64,000 nt of DNA from Myxococcota bacterium (GCA_041389495.1 JAWKRT010000007.1:1-64000), one strand, 5' to 3'. Positions 34,895 through 44,915 are shown, numbered from the stretch's first letter. Program-made: numbers and translations. The notes: a model not told the origin generated them from the letters alone.

Positions 34895-37800
34895 CTACGA
34901 CGCGCCCGCGAGCCTGGCGAGCACGCTCTTCGCCGCGTCGAGCAGTGCGGGCGCACCGCCGTGGAGCGGTGCGGGTGCGTAGATCCTGTGGTCCGGGCTG
35001 ACGCGCAGCTCGTTGCTCCCGCCGGTAAGCAGGTTCACGAGCCGCTGCGGGTCGATCTTCGCGCTCGGGCCGACGGTGAGCACGAGCTCGCCGCGCGCGA
35101 GATCGACCGCGACGACGCCGAGCCGCGCGGCGAGCGCCTTGATGCGGATGACGTCGACGAGGTGCTCGCCGTCGGGCGGCAGCGGCCCGTAGCGGTCGAG
35201 GATCTCGTCGCGGATGCGCGCGATGTCGTCCTCCTCGCGCGCGCTCGACAGGCGCTTGTAGAGCACGAGCCGCTGCGAGACGTCGGCGACGTAGTCCTCG
35301 GGGAGTCGCGCCTGCACGGGCAGGCGGATCTCGGGGTCGATCTCGTGCTCGCGCAGCGTGCCGCGCAGCTCCTCGACCGTCTCCTCGAGCAGCTCCATGT
35401 AGGTCTCGTAGCCGACGGCCGCGAGGTTTCCCGACTGCTCGGCGCCGAGCATGTTGCCCGCGCCGCGGATCTCGAGGTCCATGTTCGCGAGCCGGAAGCC
35501 CGAGCCGAGCTCCGACAGGTCCTGGATGGCCTCGAGGCGGCGCTGTGCGTCGGGCGGCAGCGCGTCCTGCTGGATCGGGATCAGCAGGTACGCGTAGGCG
35601 CGGTGGTCGCTGCGCCCGACGCGGCCGCGCAGCTGGTAGAGCTGCGCGAGCCCGAGCGCGTCGGCGCGGTCGATCAGGATCGTGTTCGCGCGCGGGATGT
35701 CGATGCCGCTCTCGATGATCGTCGTGCACAGGAGCACGTCCGCGTCGCCGCGCGCGAACGCGTGCATCCTGTCCTCGAGCTCGCTCTCCTTCATCTGCCC
35801 GTGCGCGACGATCACGCGGACCTCGGGCACGACGCGCGCGAGCATGTCCGCCACCGCGCCGATCGAGCCGACGCGGTTGTGCACGTAGAACACCTGCCCG
35901 CCGCGCCGCACCTCGCGCAGGATGGCCTCGCGGACGAGCGGCTCGCCGAAGCGCGACACCTGCGTGCGCACGGCGAGCCGATCGGCCGGCGGCGTGTTGA
36001 TGACCGAGAGCTCGCGCACGCCCGTGAACGCGAGCTGCAGCGTGCGCGGGATCGGCGTCGCCGTGAGCGTGAGCACGTCGACCGTCTTCTTGAGCTGCTT
36101 GATGCGCTCCTTGTGGCCGACGCCGAAGCGGTGCTCCTCGTCGACGACGAGGAGCCCGAGGTCGCGGAACACGACGCGCTTCTGCAGCAGACGGTGCGTG
36201 CCGACGACGATGTCGACCGAACCGTCGGCGAGCCCTTCGAGCGTCGCGCGCGCGTCCTTCGGCGAGCTGAAGCGCGAGAGCATCGCGACGCGGATCGGGT
36301 AGCCCGCATAGCGTTTGCACAGCGTCTCGTAGTGCTGCAGGCAGAGCACGGTCGTCGGCACCAGGAAGGCCACCTGCTTGCCGTCCATCGCCGCGCGGAA
36401 CGCCGCGCGCGCCGCGACCTCCGTCTTCCCGTACCCGACGTCGCCGCACACGAGGCGGTCCATCGGGCGGCCGCTCTGCATGTCGGCGAGCACGTCCTCG
36501 ATCGCGGCGTGCTGGTCGACCGTCTCCTCGTACGGGAAGGCCGCCTCGAACTCCTCGAAGTAGGCGTCGCGCGGCGAGAACGAGTAGCCGGCCGCGAGCT
36601 CGCGCGCGGCGTGCACGGAGAGCAGCTCCTGCGCCATGTTGCGCAGCGACTGCTTCACCTTCGCCTTCGCGCGCTCCCACGTGGCGCCGCCGAGCCGGTC
36701 GAGCCGCGGCTGCACGCCGTCGGCCGCGCCGTAGCGCTGCACGAGGTTGAGCCGGTGCACCGGGAGGAAGAGCCGGTCGCCGCCCGCGTAGTCGATGCGC
36801 AGCATCTCGTTCGCGAGGTGGCGCACCTTCACCTCGACGAGCCCGCGATACGTCCCGATGCCGTGTTCCTCGTGCACGAGGAAGTCGCCGGGGGCGAGCT
36901 GGCCGAGCCCCTCGACGGCCATGCCCTCCTGCCAGCTCTCGCGCACCGCGGCGCGGCGCGAGCGCTCGCGCTGGCCGAAGACCTCCTCCTCGGTCACGAC
37001 GGCGCGCGCTTCGTCGGGGAGCTCGAAGCCCTCGCCGAGCAGCGCGACGCGCACCTCGATGCGGCCGGGGGCCGACCACTTCCACACGGGGCGCGCGTCG
37101 TTCGCGAGCCGCGGCTCGAGGCCGTAGGCGCGCAGCAGCGCGACGAGGCGCTCGGCGGTCGAGAGCGCGTGGCACGCGACCGTCACGCGGTAGCGCTCGG
37201 TCTGCCATAGGCCGAGCTGGTCGGCGAGTGGCGTCAGCGCGCGCTCGTGGGTGCGCGAGCGCGCGAGCGCGCGGCGGAGCTCGTCGTGGCCGCGCGTTGC
37301 GACCGCGATGCGGTGCGGGCCCGCGTCGTCCTGCACGTCGAGCCGTTCGAGCGCGACCGGCGCGCGCTCCTGCGTGCGCGCGCGCGTCGCATCGGCGTCG
37401 AGCAGGAGCTCGGCGGGCGGCGAGCAGATGCGGCCCGCCTCGCGCGCCGTCTCGTAGTTGAACTCGGCGTCGGCGACGTACTGCGCGAGCCGCTCGCCCG
37501 CCGCATCCGGGTCGTCGAGCACGACGAGCGCGTCGTCGGGCAGGTAGTCGAAGACGGTCTCCTGCGCGGGCTGCAGGAGGCCGGCGAGGGCCTCGATGCC
37601 GGGAGGCAGGTGGCCGCGCACGAGCGCCTCGACGAGCTCGTCCGCCGCCTTCTCGGGCGCGCCCTGCTCGAGCGCGCGCAGGCGGAGGTCGTCCTGGATC
37701 GCGATCGCGCGCTCGCGCGTGAGCAGCAGCTCGCGCGGCGGCGGCACGGCGGCGCGGTCGAGCTTCTCCTGCGACCGCTGGCTCGCCGGGTCGAACTCGC

Positions 37801-38425
37801 GCAGCGACTCGATCTCGTCGCCGAGCAGCTCGATGCGCAGCGGCAGCGCGCGCTGCGGCGGGAACACGTCGACGATGCCGCCGCGCACGGCCACTTCGCC
37901 GCGCTCTTCGACGATCGCCATGCGCGCGTAGCCGGCCGCGACGAGCAGCTCGACGAGCGCGTCGCGGTCGATCGCGCGGCCGACCTCGAGGTGCACGGTC
38001 GCACCGCGCACGACGTCGCGCGCGGGAACGCGGAGCGCGAGCGCGCTCCACGGCGCGACCGCGACCGGCGGCGGCTCGCGCCGCGCGCTGCCCGCGCGCC
38101 CCGGGTCGGCGAGCCAGCGGTAGAGCAGGTCCATCCGCTGCGCGACGACGAACGGCTGCGGCGAGAAGCGCTCGTACGGGAGCGTGTCGTGGCGCGGGAA
38201 CGCGCAGACGCGCGGTGCGGCTTCGCCGCCGAGCGCGCAGCGGAGGTCCTCGATCGCGCGGTCGCAGGCCTTGGAGCTCGCCTCGACGACGAGCACGGGC
38301 CGGTCGCCGTGCGCGCGCACGAGCTCGGCGAGCGCCGCGGTGCGCGCGCCGCCGCGCAGCCCGGTGATGCGCAGCGGGCGCTCGCGCCTCGCGGCCTCGC
38401 GCGCGATGTCCTCGAGCGTCCTCAC
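34895..38425 (-). CDS. mfd: Transcription-repair coupling factor Mfd
   Basis: A 1176-residue protein of normal length. It has a UvrB-homology N-terminal region (RVCAFPRHDTLPYERFSPQP), an RNA polymerase-interacting CarD-like domain (LAPGDFLVHEEHGIGTYRGL), and SF2 translocase motifs with the P-loop near residue 667 (CGDVGYGKTEVAARAAF), LLVVDEEHRFGVGHKE and QLRGRVGRSDHRAYAYLL, then the TRCF C-terminal domain. It removes RNA polymerase stalled at lesions and recruits UvrA, encoded 6.5 kb away. The start is GTG. Confidence 0.97.
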   Translation of the reverse strand: MRTLEDIAREAARRERPLRITGLRGGARTAALAELVRAHGDRPVLVVEASSKACDRAIEDLRCALGGEAAPRVCAFPRHDTLPYERFSPQPFVVAQRMDLLYRWLADPGRAGSARREPPPVAVAPWSALALRVPARDVVRGATVHLEVGRAIDRDALVELLVAAGYARMAIVEERGEVAVRGGIVDVFPPQRALPLRIELLGDEIESLREFDPASQRSQEKLDRAAVPPPRELLLTRERAIAIQDDLRLRALEQGAPEKAADELVEALVRGHLPPGIEALAGLLQPAQETVFDYLPDDALVVLDDPDAAGERLAQYVADAEFNYETAREAGRICSPPAELLLDADATRARTQERAPVALERLDVQDDAGPHRIAVATRGHDELRRALARSRTHERALTPLADQLGLWQTERYRVTVACHALSTAERLVALLRAYGLEPRLANDARPVWKWSAPGRIEVRVALLGEGFELPDEARAVVTEEEVFGQRERSRRAAVRESWQEGMAVEGLGQLAPGDFLVHEEHGIGTYRGLVEVKVRHLANEMLRIDYAGGDRLFLPVHRLNLVQRYGAADGVQPRLDRLGGATWERAKAKVKQSLRNMAQELLSVHAARELAAGYSFSPRDAYFEEFEAAFPYEETVDQHAAIEDVLADMQSGRPMDRLVCGDVGYGKTEVAARAAFRAAMDGKQVAFLVPTTVLCLQHYETLCKRYAGYPIRVAMLSRFSSPKDARATLEGLADGSVDIVVGTHRLLQKRVVFRDLGLLVVDEEHRFGVGHKERIKQLKKTVDVLTLTATPIPRTLQLAFTGVRELSVINTPPADRLAVRTQVSRFGEPLVREAILREVRRGGQVFYVHNRVGSIGAVADMLARVVPEVRVIVAHGQMKESELEDRMHAFARGDADVLLCTTIIESGIDIPRANTILIDRADALGLAQLYQLRGRVGRSDHRAYAYLLIPIQQDALPPDAQRRLEAIQDLSELGSGFRLANMDLEIRGAGNMLGAEQSGNLAAVGYETYMELLEETVEELRGTLREHEIDPEIRLPVQARLPEDYVADVSQRLVLYKRLSSAREEDDIARIRDEILDRYGPLPPDGEHLVDVIRIKALAARLGVVAVDLARGELVLTVGPSAKIDPQRLVNLLTGGSNELRVSPDHRIYAPAPLHGGAPALLDAAKSVLARLAGAS

Positions 38426-38629
38426 GTCTCCCGCGTCTGCTCCTCGTCGCGCGCGAGTGCGCGCGTCGTCGCACCGTGTTCCGCGTGCCGTCGCGGCGCT
38501 GGCGCGGCGTGCGAGCGCACGAACGCCCCGACCTCGCGCGCGCGCCGGGGTGCGCCCGGTGCGTGCGGAGGCGAGACGAGCGCCGCACCCGCTGCGGCGG
38601 CCGCGCAGTGTAGCCGCCCGCGCGGCGCG

Positions 38630-39169
38630 TCAGCGCGCGGACGCGCGCTCGGTCGCCGGGACGCGGTCGTTTCCGTCGTAGGGCGGCGCGTAGACGACGA
38701 AGGCGACGGCCGGCTCGGGGCTCTCGTTGATGAACGCGTGCACGACGCCGCGCGGCACGTGCACGATCGAGCCCTCGCCGACCGCGCGCTCCTCGCCCGC
38801 GATGTGCATGCGGCCGTGCCCCGCGAGCAGCACCACCGTGATCGCGTGGCGATCGTGGCGGTGGAGCTCCTCGCGGTCGCGCACGGCGACGAGGTGCTGG
38901 CTCGTGTCGGCGTCGCGGGCGAGCTCGAGGACGCGCGCCGCGGCGCCGGGCGGAAGCTCCATCCGACGCGCGAGCGCGCGGAGCTCGGTCGTCGTGCGCG
39001 CGTGTGCGGTGAGGGCGTCGAGGACGGCGGGCTGCGTGCCCGTCGCGCACGCCGCGACGGCGCAGGCTGCGGCGGTGAGCGCGGTGCAGGCGAGCGCGGC
39101 GGCGAGGTGCGAGCGCCTTGCGGCGCGCGGCGATCCGGGCGGTGTGACGAGCGGGGAGCGACGGGACAC
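38630..39169 (-). CDS. Cupin-domain lipoprotein
   Basis: A 179-residue protein. The GTG start is preceded by GGAGG. The N-terminus carries a lipoprotein-type signal (LAAALACTALTAAACAVAAC), then a helical spacer and a cupin core: LHRHDRHAITVVLLAGHGRMHI and VHVPRGVVHAFINESPEPAVAFVVYAPPYDGND, with His residues typical of metal binding. Function is unknown; single-domain cupins bind small ligands or act as dioxygenases or isomerases. An envelope location is implied. The 204 bp between it and mfd hold nothing clear. Confidence 0.72.
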   Translation of the reverse strand: MSRRSPLVTPPGSPRAARRSHLAAALACTALTAAACAVAACATGTQPAVLDALTAHARTTTELRALARRMELPPGAAARVLELARDADTSQHLVAVRDREELHRHDRHAITVVLLAGHGRMHIAGEERAVGEGSIVHVPRGVVHAFINESPEPAVAFVVYAPPYDGNDRVPATERASAR

Positions 39170-39385
39170 GGGGTTCCTCCGGGCCTGCGCGGAGCGCGCG
39201 CCGTTCGCCGCGGGTCGCGGGCTCGCGGCACACGCGTCGGCGGCTCCCTGCGGCGCGGCCGCCGCGCGGGTCGCGTTGCGTTCGCGATAGGATGACACGT
39301 CGCGCGCGCGGCTCGCGCGCGCGCCTGCGTGCTCTCCGCGCGCGGGGGGCCTGCGCGCCGGACGCGCGCGGCGGAGGGCGTCGCC

Positions 39386-40039
39386 GTGATGATGGGCCAC
39401 TACGCCGCGGCGTTCGCCGCGTCGCGCGTCGCACCGGCGCTTCCGCTGTGGGCCGCGTTCCTCGCGGTGCAGCTCGTCGACATCGCGTTCGCGGCGCTCG
39501 TGCTGGCGGGCGTCGAGACGGTGGCGTTCGACCGCTCGTTGCCCTCCAACCCGCTCGTCCTCGACTGGATGCCGTACACGCACAGCCTGCTCGGAACCGC
39601 GCTGTGGTCGGCACTCGCGTTCGCCGCGGTGCGCATCGCGGCGCCGGCGCGCGGCGCGGCGGCGGCCTGGGCGGCGGCGGGCGCGGCCGCCTCGCACTGG
39701 CTCGCCGACGTGCTCGTCCACCGGCCCGACATGACGCTCGCGGGCGGGTGGCTCGCCCCGAAGCTCGGCCTCTCGCTGTGGGACGCGCCGGCGGCGGCCC
39801 TCGCGCTCGAGCTCGGACTGCTCGTCGCTGCGGCGGTGTGGTGCTGCGCGCCGGGCGCCGCGCTCGCGCACCGCCGCGCCCCCGTGCTCGGCCTCGCGGG
39901 TGCGATGGCACTCGTGCAGCTGGCATCGGCGTGGACCGAGCCGCCCGAGGTGACGGCGGCGCAGTTCGCCGTCTCGGCGCTCGCGCTCTTCCTCCTGCTG
40001 CCCGCCATCGCGGCGCGCGCGGCGCGCCCCGCTCGTTAG
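39386..40039 (+). CDS. YdjM-like membrane-bound metal-dependent hydrolase family protein
   Basis: A 217-residue protein with about five or six hydrophobic segments. MMGHYAAAFAASRVAP near the start, WMPYTHSLLGTALWSA and ASHWLADVLVHRPDM carry spaced His/Asp residues as in the DUF457/YdjM family. Biochemical function is poorly established. GTG is chosen with GGAGGG 7 nt upstream; ATG codons at 39389 and 39392 are equally possible. It converges with the GT4 gene, the stops overlapping by 4 nt. Confidence 0.65.
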   Translation: MMMGHYAAAFAASRVAPALPLWAAFLAVQLVDIAFAALVLAGVETVAFDRSLPSNPLVLDWMPYTHSLLGTALWSALAFAAVRIAAPARGAAAAWAAAGAAASHWLADVLVHRPDMTLAGGWLAPKLGLSLWDAPAAALALELGLLVAAAVWCCAPGAALAHRRAPVLGLAGAMALVQLASAWTEPPEVTAAQFAVSALALFLLLPAIAARAARPAR

Positions 40040-41271
40040 GCGTCGCGAGTCGGGTCTCCTCCGGCGGCGCCGCGCGTGTGCGCGCCGACGGGCGCAGACC
40101 CGCGCGCGGTCGGCCGGGTGTCGAGTGCGCGGTCGACGAGGTCGAGGGTGCGCGCGGCGAGCGCGGGCCAGTCGTGCGCGGCCCGCAGGTGCTCGTGCGC
40201 CGCGCTCCCGAGCGAGCGCGCGCGCGCGGGGTCGGCGGCGGCGGCGCGGAGCGCCGCGGCGAGCTCGCGCGGCCCGTCGCGCGATCCGAGCAGCAGTGCG
40301 GTCTCGCCGTCGACGAGCCCGTCCGCGACGTCCGCGAACGCGACGATGGGACGCGCGGCCTCCATGTAGTTGAGGAGCTTGATCGGGAAGCCGCCCGCGC
40401 GACGTCGGGCGAGAACGAGCGCCGTCGCCGCGAACGCGAGCTCGCGGACCTGCGCGAAGTCGTCGAGCTCGACGACGCGGAGGTTCGGAAAGCGGTCGGC
40501 TCCCGAGGCGTCGTGCGTGGCGACGACGACCGGAGGCGCGTCGCGGCCGAGCTCGCGCGCGGACGCGTCGAGGAGCGCGAGCTCCTGGTAGCCGTCGAGG
40601 TTGCCGGCGTAGAGGAAGAAGCCGCGCGGAGCGAGGCCGTGTCGCGCGCACGCCGCGCGCTGCGCGGCTTCGGACGGCGGCGCGCTCGGGGCGAGGCCGG
40701 GCGGAATGCGCGCGAGCGGCCCGCGCGCCGCGCGCGCGAGCACGCGCTCGCTCTGCCGCGCGAGCGCGACGACGCCGTCCGCGGCGCCCGCGACGAGGCG
40801 GTCGAGCGCGCGTCCCGCCGCGTCGGCGGCCGGCGCGAGCGACGACGGCGCGTAGGCCGACAGCTCGCGCTCGAGCAGCGTGTGCGCGACGTACACGAAG
40901 CGAAGCCCCGTGCACGCGCGCGCGGCCATCGCCACGAGCGCGGCCTCGGCGTTGTGCGCGAGCGCCAGGTCGAAGCGCCGCGCGCGCTGCGCGCGCACGA
41001 CGGTCGCGACGAGGGCCGGATCGGCGGCGAGCTTCGCGAGCGACGGCCCCGAGCGGCCGGTGCGCGGGGCGATGCGCTGCGACGAGCGCACGAGCGCGAC
41101 GCCCTCCGGCGCGCGCCCGACGCTCGCGCCGTAGCACGCGAACGCGACCTGCGCGCCGGCGCGGGCGAGCGCCTGCGCCTGCTCGCCCGCGAAGACCTGC
41201 GACCCTTGTGGATACGGGAACGGGAAGGCGCCGATCGCGAGGATGCGCCGTCCGCGCGGGCCCGGAGGCAC
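40036..41271 (-). CDS. GT4-type glycosyltransferase
   Basis: A 411-residue GT-B fold protein. RILAIGAFPFPYPQGSQVFA is the N-terminal Rossmann start, VYVAHTLLERELSAY and AADGVVALARQSERVL follow, and the C-terminal half has FFLYAGNLDGYQELALLDA, a nucleotide-sugar region GGFPIKLLNYMEAARPIVAF and DGETALLLGSRD. The acceptor is unknown. It is the last gene of the icd-phosphodiesterase-GT2-GT4 operon; its GTG starts 2 nt after the GT2 stop. Confidence 0.82.
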   Translation of the reverse strand: MPPGPRGRRILAIGAFPFPYPQGSQVFAGEQAQALARAGAQVAFACYGASVGRAPEGVALVRSSQRIAPRTGRSGPSLAKLAADPALVATVVRAQRARRFDLALAHNAEAALVAMAARACTGLRFVYVAHTLLERELSAYAPSSLAPAADAAGRALDRLVAGAADGVVALARQSERVLARAARGPLARIPPGLAPSAPPSEAAQRAACARHGLAPRGFFLYAGNLDGYQELALLDASARELGRDAPPVVVATHDASGADRFPNLRVVELDDFAQVRELAFAATALVLARRRAGGFPIKLLNYMEAARPIVAFADVADGLVDGETALLLGSRDGPRELAAALRAAAADPARARSLGSAAHEHLRAAHDWPALAARTLDLVDRALDTRPTARGSAPVGAHTRGAAGGDPTRDA

Positions 41272-41273
41272 GC

Positions 41274-42053
41274 CTAGCGTTCGCGCGCGACCGGCGCGGC
41301 GACCGGCCCGCGAGCCGCGCGGGAAGCGGTGGGCGCGCGCAGCTCGCGCGCGAGGGCGACGAGCTCCCAGAGCGCGCGCGCGATCACGCGCGGGTGCGCG
41401 CCCGACTGCACGCCGCGCCGCCGCCGGCGGTGCGACACCGGAACCTGGTGGACGCGGAAGCCCGCCCCGCGTGCGCGCACGAGGATCTCGGTGTTCACGA
41501 ACGCGCCGATCGACGCGATCGGGATCGCGTCGACGACGCGCCGGTGGAACAGCTTGAAGGCGCAGTCGATGTCGCGCACGCGCAGACCGAAGAGCGCGCG
41601 CACGAGCGCGCCCCATCCGAACGCGAGCGCGCGGCGCGGCCACGGGTCGCGGCGCGGGCTGCGGTAGCCGGCGACGATGTCGAAGTCGCCCGCGTGCGCG
41701 AGCAGCTTCTCGATCTCCGCGAGGTCGAACTGCAGATCCGCGTCGCTGAAGAACACGTGCTCGCCGCGCGCCTCGCGCAGGCCCGCGCGCAGCGCGGCGC
41801 CGTAGCCCACGTTGCTCGCATGGCGCACGGACCGGATGCGCGGGTTCGCGGCGCAGTAGGCGTCGATCAGCGCGTCGCTGCCGTCGCGCGAGCCGTCGTC
41901 GACGAGCACGATCTCGAAGTCGAGTGCGAGGCGGGTGGCGATCTCGAGCGCGGTGTCGACGAGCTCGCCGAGATTCTCGGCCTCGTCGAACACCGGGAAG
42001 ACGAGCGACAGCGCCCGCGCGGGCAGCTGCGCGACGGCGGCGTCGGCGCTCAC
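41274..42053 (-). CDS. GT2 glycosyltransferase (polyprenyl-phosphate sugar transferase-like)
   Basis: A 259-residue protein. LSLVFPVFDEAENLGELVD, EIVLVDDGSRDGSDALIDAY, NVGYGAALRAGLREA and the DxD in FFSDADLQFDLAEI define a GT-A fold of the DPM1/DPG family, which usually transfers a sugar to a lipid phosphate. RDIDCAFKLFHRRVVD is also typical. No C-terminal membrane helices are present. The GTG (GTGA) overlaps the stop of the corrected upstream phosphodiesterase frame, implying translational coupling. Confidence 0.85.
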   Translation of the reverse strand: MSADAAVAQLPARALSLVFPVFDEAENLGELVDTALEIATRLALDFEIVLVDDGSRDGSDALIDAYCAANPRIRSVRHASNVGYGAALRAGLREARGEHVFFSDADLQFDLAEIEKLLAHAGDFDIVAGYRSPRRDPWPRRALAFGWGALVRALFGLRVRDIDCAFKLFHRRVVDAIPIASIGAFVNTEILVRARGAGFRVHQVPVSHRRRRRGVQSGAHPRVIARALWELVALARELRAPTASRAARGPVAAPVARER

Positions 42054-43718
42054 TCGAGATACCCCAGTGCGCGAAGACGCTCCGCCACGATGGCGTCCTC
42101 GTCGGCGTCGTAGTCTCGCCGCGCGCGCTCGGCTTCGCCACGCGCGTGCGGGTCGGAATGCCACGCGACGCGCATCGCGCGCGCGATGGCCGGGGCCGCG
42201 TCGGCGAGGCCGGCCGGGGCGGCGTCGAGTGCGGCGGTGGCGTCGATCCAGATGCCGTCGCGCCGGTGGGTGCCGTTCATGCCGCGGCCGCGGCCGCCTC
42301 CCCATTCTTCAGGGGACAGCGCGCGCGCACTCGCAGGGGTGTCGCCCCACGGCGTCGGGACGAGCGACAGGCCGTAGCCGTCCACGAGCGCGAGCTCGAC
42401 GACGACGTCGGGCGCGCGCTCGACGAAGCGGCCGCGGTAGACCTCCTCGCGCCGCAGCGCGCGCCGGACGACGGGCGCGCCGCCCGGGCCGGGAAGGCGC
42501 CAGCTCGCGAGCGCCTCGATCACCGCGTCGCGCGTGGCCTCGTAGTCGGCGGGGGCGACGCAGCCCTTCGCCTCGCGGCCGCGCAGGTTGATCCAGACGC
42601 CGGGGCTCGTGTTCGCCTCTTCGCTCCACGCGCGCGTGCGCGCCCAGTCGAAGCCGCCCATGCGCGCCGCGCTCTCGACCCGCGCGGCGGCCGCGCGCGC
42701 GCGGCGGAAGAGCGCCTGCGCGACGGGCGCGGGGGGCGCGCGCAGGGCGGCGTCGCGCGCGCGCGCGCGGCGCGGATCGAGGCCCGCCCCCGCGTGGCGC
42801 GCGCGCGAGCAGGCCCGCCTCGGCGAGGCGCGCGTTCACGTGCACGACGAAGCGCGCGGCGCCGCCCATCCCGTGGTCGGAGAGCACGAAGCACGCCGGG
42901 TCGCGTCCTTCGTGGAGCTGCTCGAAGGCCGCGCGCAACGCGCCGCACGCCGCGTCGAGCCGCGCGTACACCGCCTCGATCGCGCCCTTGCGCGCCGCGC
43001 TCGCGCGAGGGTCGTGGCGCGGCGAGTGCGCGTCGTGGTCGCGCCAGTAGTGGTGCCCGACGGTGTCGCTCTCGCTCCACACGACCATCGCGAGCGCGGG
43101 CGGGCCCTGCTCGGCGACGACCCGCAGCGCCTCGAGCGCGAAGCGCTCCTTGCGCTCGACGCGCGCGAGCAGCGTCTCGACGGCGCGCTCGTGGAAGCCG
43201 GCGTCGCGCGCGCTCTCGTCGATGTCTGGGCGCATCCACGGCCCCACTGCGCTCGCGATGCGGCGGTAGAGAGCAGGGTCGCTCGCGCTCCGCTCGTCGG
43301 TCCCGGTCGAGACGGGGGCGTCGAAGCCGCACACGAGCAGGCCGTCGAGCGGCTCGGGCGGGAACGCGGCGGGCATCCCGAGCACGAGCACGCGGCCGCC
43401 CGCGTCGCAGACGCGCCGGAAGAGCGACGTGCCCGCGCGATCGCTCGCGTTCGCGAAGCGGAGTCGATAGGCGCCCGGCACCTTCTGCGTGAAGTCGAAG
43501 ACGCCGTGGTCGCCGGGCTCGAGGCCCGTCGCGAACGACGACCAGGCGGGGAACGTGACGGGCGGGATCACGCTCGGCAGCGGCGCGGCGCGCCCCTCGC
43601 GCAGCGCGCGCGCGAGGTGCGGCAGCTCCCCCCGCGCGACCATCGGCTCGATCACCGAGAAGGTCGCGCCGTCGAGTGCGAGCACGAGTGAGGGGCGGAG
43701 CGGCGGCGCGTCGGTCAC
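42050..43718 (-). pseudogene. AlkP-superfamily phosphodiesterase, disrupted by one frameshift
   Basis: From GTG 43718 the frame encodes SLVLALDGATFSVIEPMVAR, SVIPPVTFPAWSSFATGLEP, WSESDTVGHHYWRDHDAH and FVLSDHGMGG, the type I phosphodiesterase/nucleotide pyrophosphatase core with its metal ligands. Near 42,790 the conserved frame is lost and resumes one base over as GLDPRRARARDAALRA, MGGFDWARTRAWSEEAN and INLRGREAKGC, ending ERLRALGYLE. Skipping one base restores about 555 residues. A CCCCC run (42787-42791) is a likely indel site. The restored stop overlaps the GT2 start, so the corrected frame is probably native. Confidence 0.75.
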
Positions 43719-43732
43719 GCGCGGGAGACTAC

Positions 43733-44770
43733 CTAACGACCGGACCCGAGCGCCGCGATGATGGCGCGCGTGAGCGACGCGGTCGTCGCGTCGCCGCCGA
43801 GGTCCCGCGTGCGGTTGACGGGGTCGGCGAGCGCCGTGTGCACGGCGCGCACGATGCGGTCGGCGATCGCGTCCTCGCCGACGTGGCGCACCATCTCCGC
43901 GGCCGAGAGTACGATGGCCGACGGGTTCGCGACGCCCTTCCCCGCGATGTCGGGCGCGCTCCCGTGCACGGCCTCGAACACGGCGCACGACGCGCCGACG
44001 TTGGCGCCCGGCACGAGTCCGAGCCCGCCGACGAGCCCGGCCGCGAGGTCGGAGACGATGTCGCCGTAGAGGTTCGGGAGCAGCAGCACGTCGAACTGCT
44101 CGGGCCGCAGCACGAGCTGCATGGCGCAGTTGTCGATGATCATCTCGCGCAGCTCGACGTCGGCGAAGTCGCGCGCGGTGCGGCGGGCGCAGTCGAGGAA
44201 GAGCCCGTCCGTGAGCTTCATGATGTTGGCCTTGTGCACGACCGTGACCGTGCGGCGGCCCTGGCGCTGGGCGAGCTCGAACGCGAAGCGCGCGATCCGC
44301 AGCGACGCCGCCTCGGTCACGACCTTGATCGACTCGCACACGCCCGGGGCGACGCGGTGCTCGAGGCCGGCGTACAGGTCCTCGGTGTTCTCGCGGACGA
44401 TCACGAGGTCGATCGCGCGGTCGGCGTAGGGGCCGGCGAGCGTCGGGATGATCTTGACCGGGCGCACGCACGCGTACAGGTCGAGCGACTGGCGGAGCGT
44501 CACGTTCGCGCTGCGGAAGCCGGTGCCGATGGGCGTGGCGATCGGACCCTTGAGCGCGAGCCCGACCGCGTGGATCGCGACCAGCACCTCCTTCGGGAGG
44601 GGCGTGCCGTGGACGGCGAGCTGGGACGCGCCCGCCTCGAACCGCTGCCAGCGCACGTCGACGCCGGCGGCCTCGACGACGGCGACCGCGGCCTCGCTGA
44701 CCTCGGGGCCGATCCCGTCGCCCGGGATCAGCACCGCCTCGATCGCCCTCTTCCCCCCCGACGTGGACAT
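43733..44770 (-). CDS. icd: NAD-dependent isocitrate dehydrogenase (short, IMDH-type)
   Basis: A 345-residue decarboxylating dehydrogenase. LIPGDGIGPEV is the start motif, FRSANVTLRQSLDLYACVRP contains the isocitrate-binding Ser87/Asn89/Arg93, and NLYGDIVSDLAAGLVGGLG at 233-251 is the family signature. The cofactor region is GSAPDIAGKGVANPSA (Asp274, Ile275), as in NAD enzymes; NADP enzymes carry Lys-Tyr there. It yields 2-oxoglutarate in the TCA cycle. GGAGGGGG precedes the ATG. 3-Isopropylmalate or homoisocitrate dehydrogenase is less likely. It heads an operon with envelope-type genes. Confidence 0.82.
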   Translation of the reverse strand: MSTSGGKRAIEAVLIPGDGIGPEVSEAAVAVVEAAGVDVRWQRFEAGASQLAVHGTPLPKEVLVAIHAVGLALKGPIATPIGTGFRSANVTLRQSLDLYACVRPVKIIPTLAGPYADRAIDLVIVRENTEDLYAGLEHRVAPGVCESIKVVTEAASLRIARFAFELAQRQGRRTVTVVHKANIMKLTDGLFLDCARRTARDFADVELREMIIDNCAMQLVLRPEQFDVLLLPNLYGDIVSDLAAGLVGGLGLVPGANVGASCAVFEAVHGSAPDIAGKGVANPSAIVLSAAEMVRHVGEDAIADRIVRAVHTALADPVNRTRDLGGDATTASLTRAIIAALGSGR

Positions 44771-44792
44771 GGCCTGGGCCCCCTCCTATATT
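44764..44792 (+). promoter_or_regulatory. Sigma-70 promoter for rplC
   Basis: TGGACA (44764-44769) and TATATT (44787-44792) are separated by 17 nt, five of six matches each to the consensus at optimal spacing. Transcription would start near 44799, immediately before a perfect hairpin, giving a leader of about 115 nt. The -35 box overlaps the start codon of the divergent icd gene. Confidence 0.7.
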
Positions 44793-44800
44793 GCGCCGCC

Positions 44801-44820
44801 CTCGAGCCCTGCGGCTCGAG
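44801..44820 (+). other. 5'-leader hairpin upstream of rplC
   Basis: CTCGAGCC (44801-44808) and GGCTCGAG (44813-44820) form a perfect 8-bp stem with a CTGC tetraloop right at the predicted transcript start. It may stabilise the mRNA 5' end or act in ribosomal-protein feedback; neither is shown by the sequence alone. Confidence 0.55.
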
Positions 44821-44915
44821 CCCCGGCCCGCTGGCACGCGCCGCACGACGATGGCGCAGGGAAGGCGCGCTCCGTTTCGAGCGCACCCGCCATGGCCTTT
44901 ACGGAGACCCGGAAC

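Noticed and set aside
42754..42771. Alternating CG run as a phase-variation tract
   Set aside because: The conserved protein frame is already restored upstream of it (GLDPRRARARD), so it is less likely than the C5 run to be the site of the shift, though not excluded.
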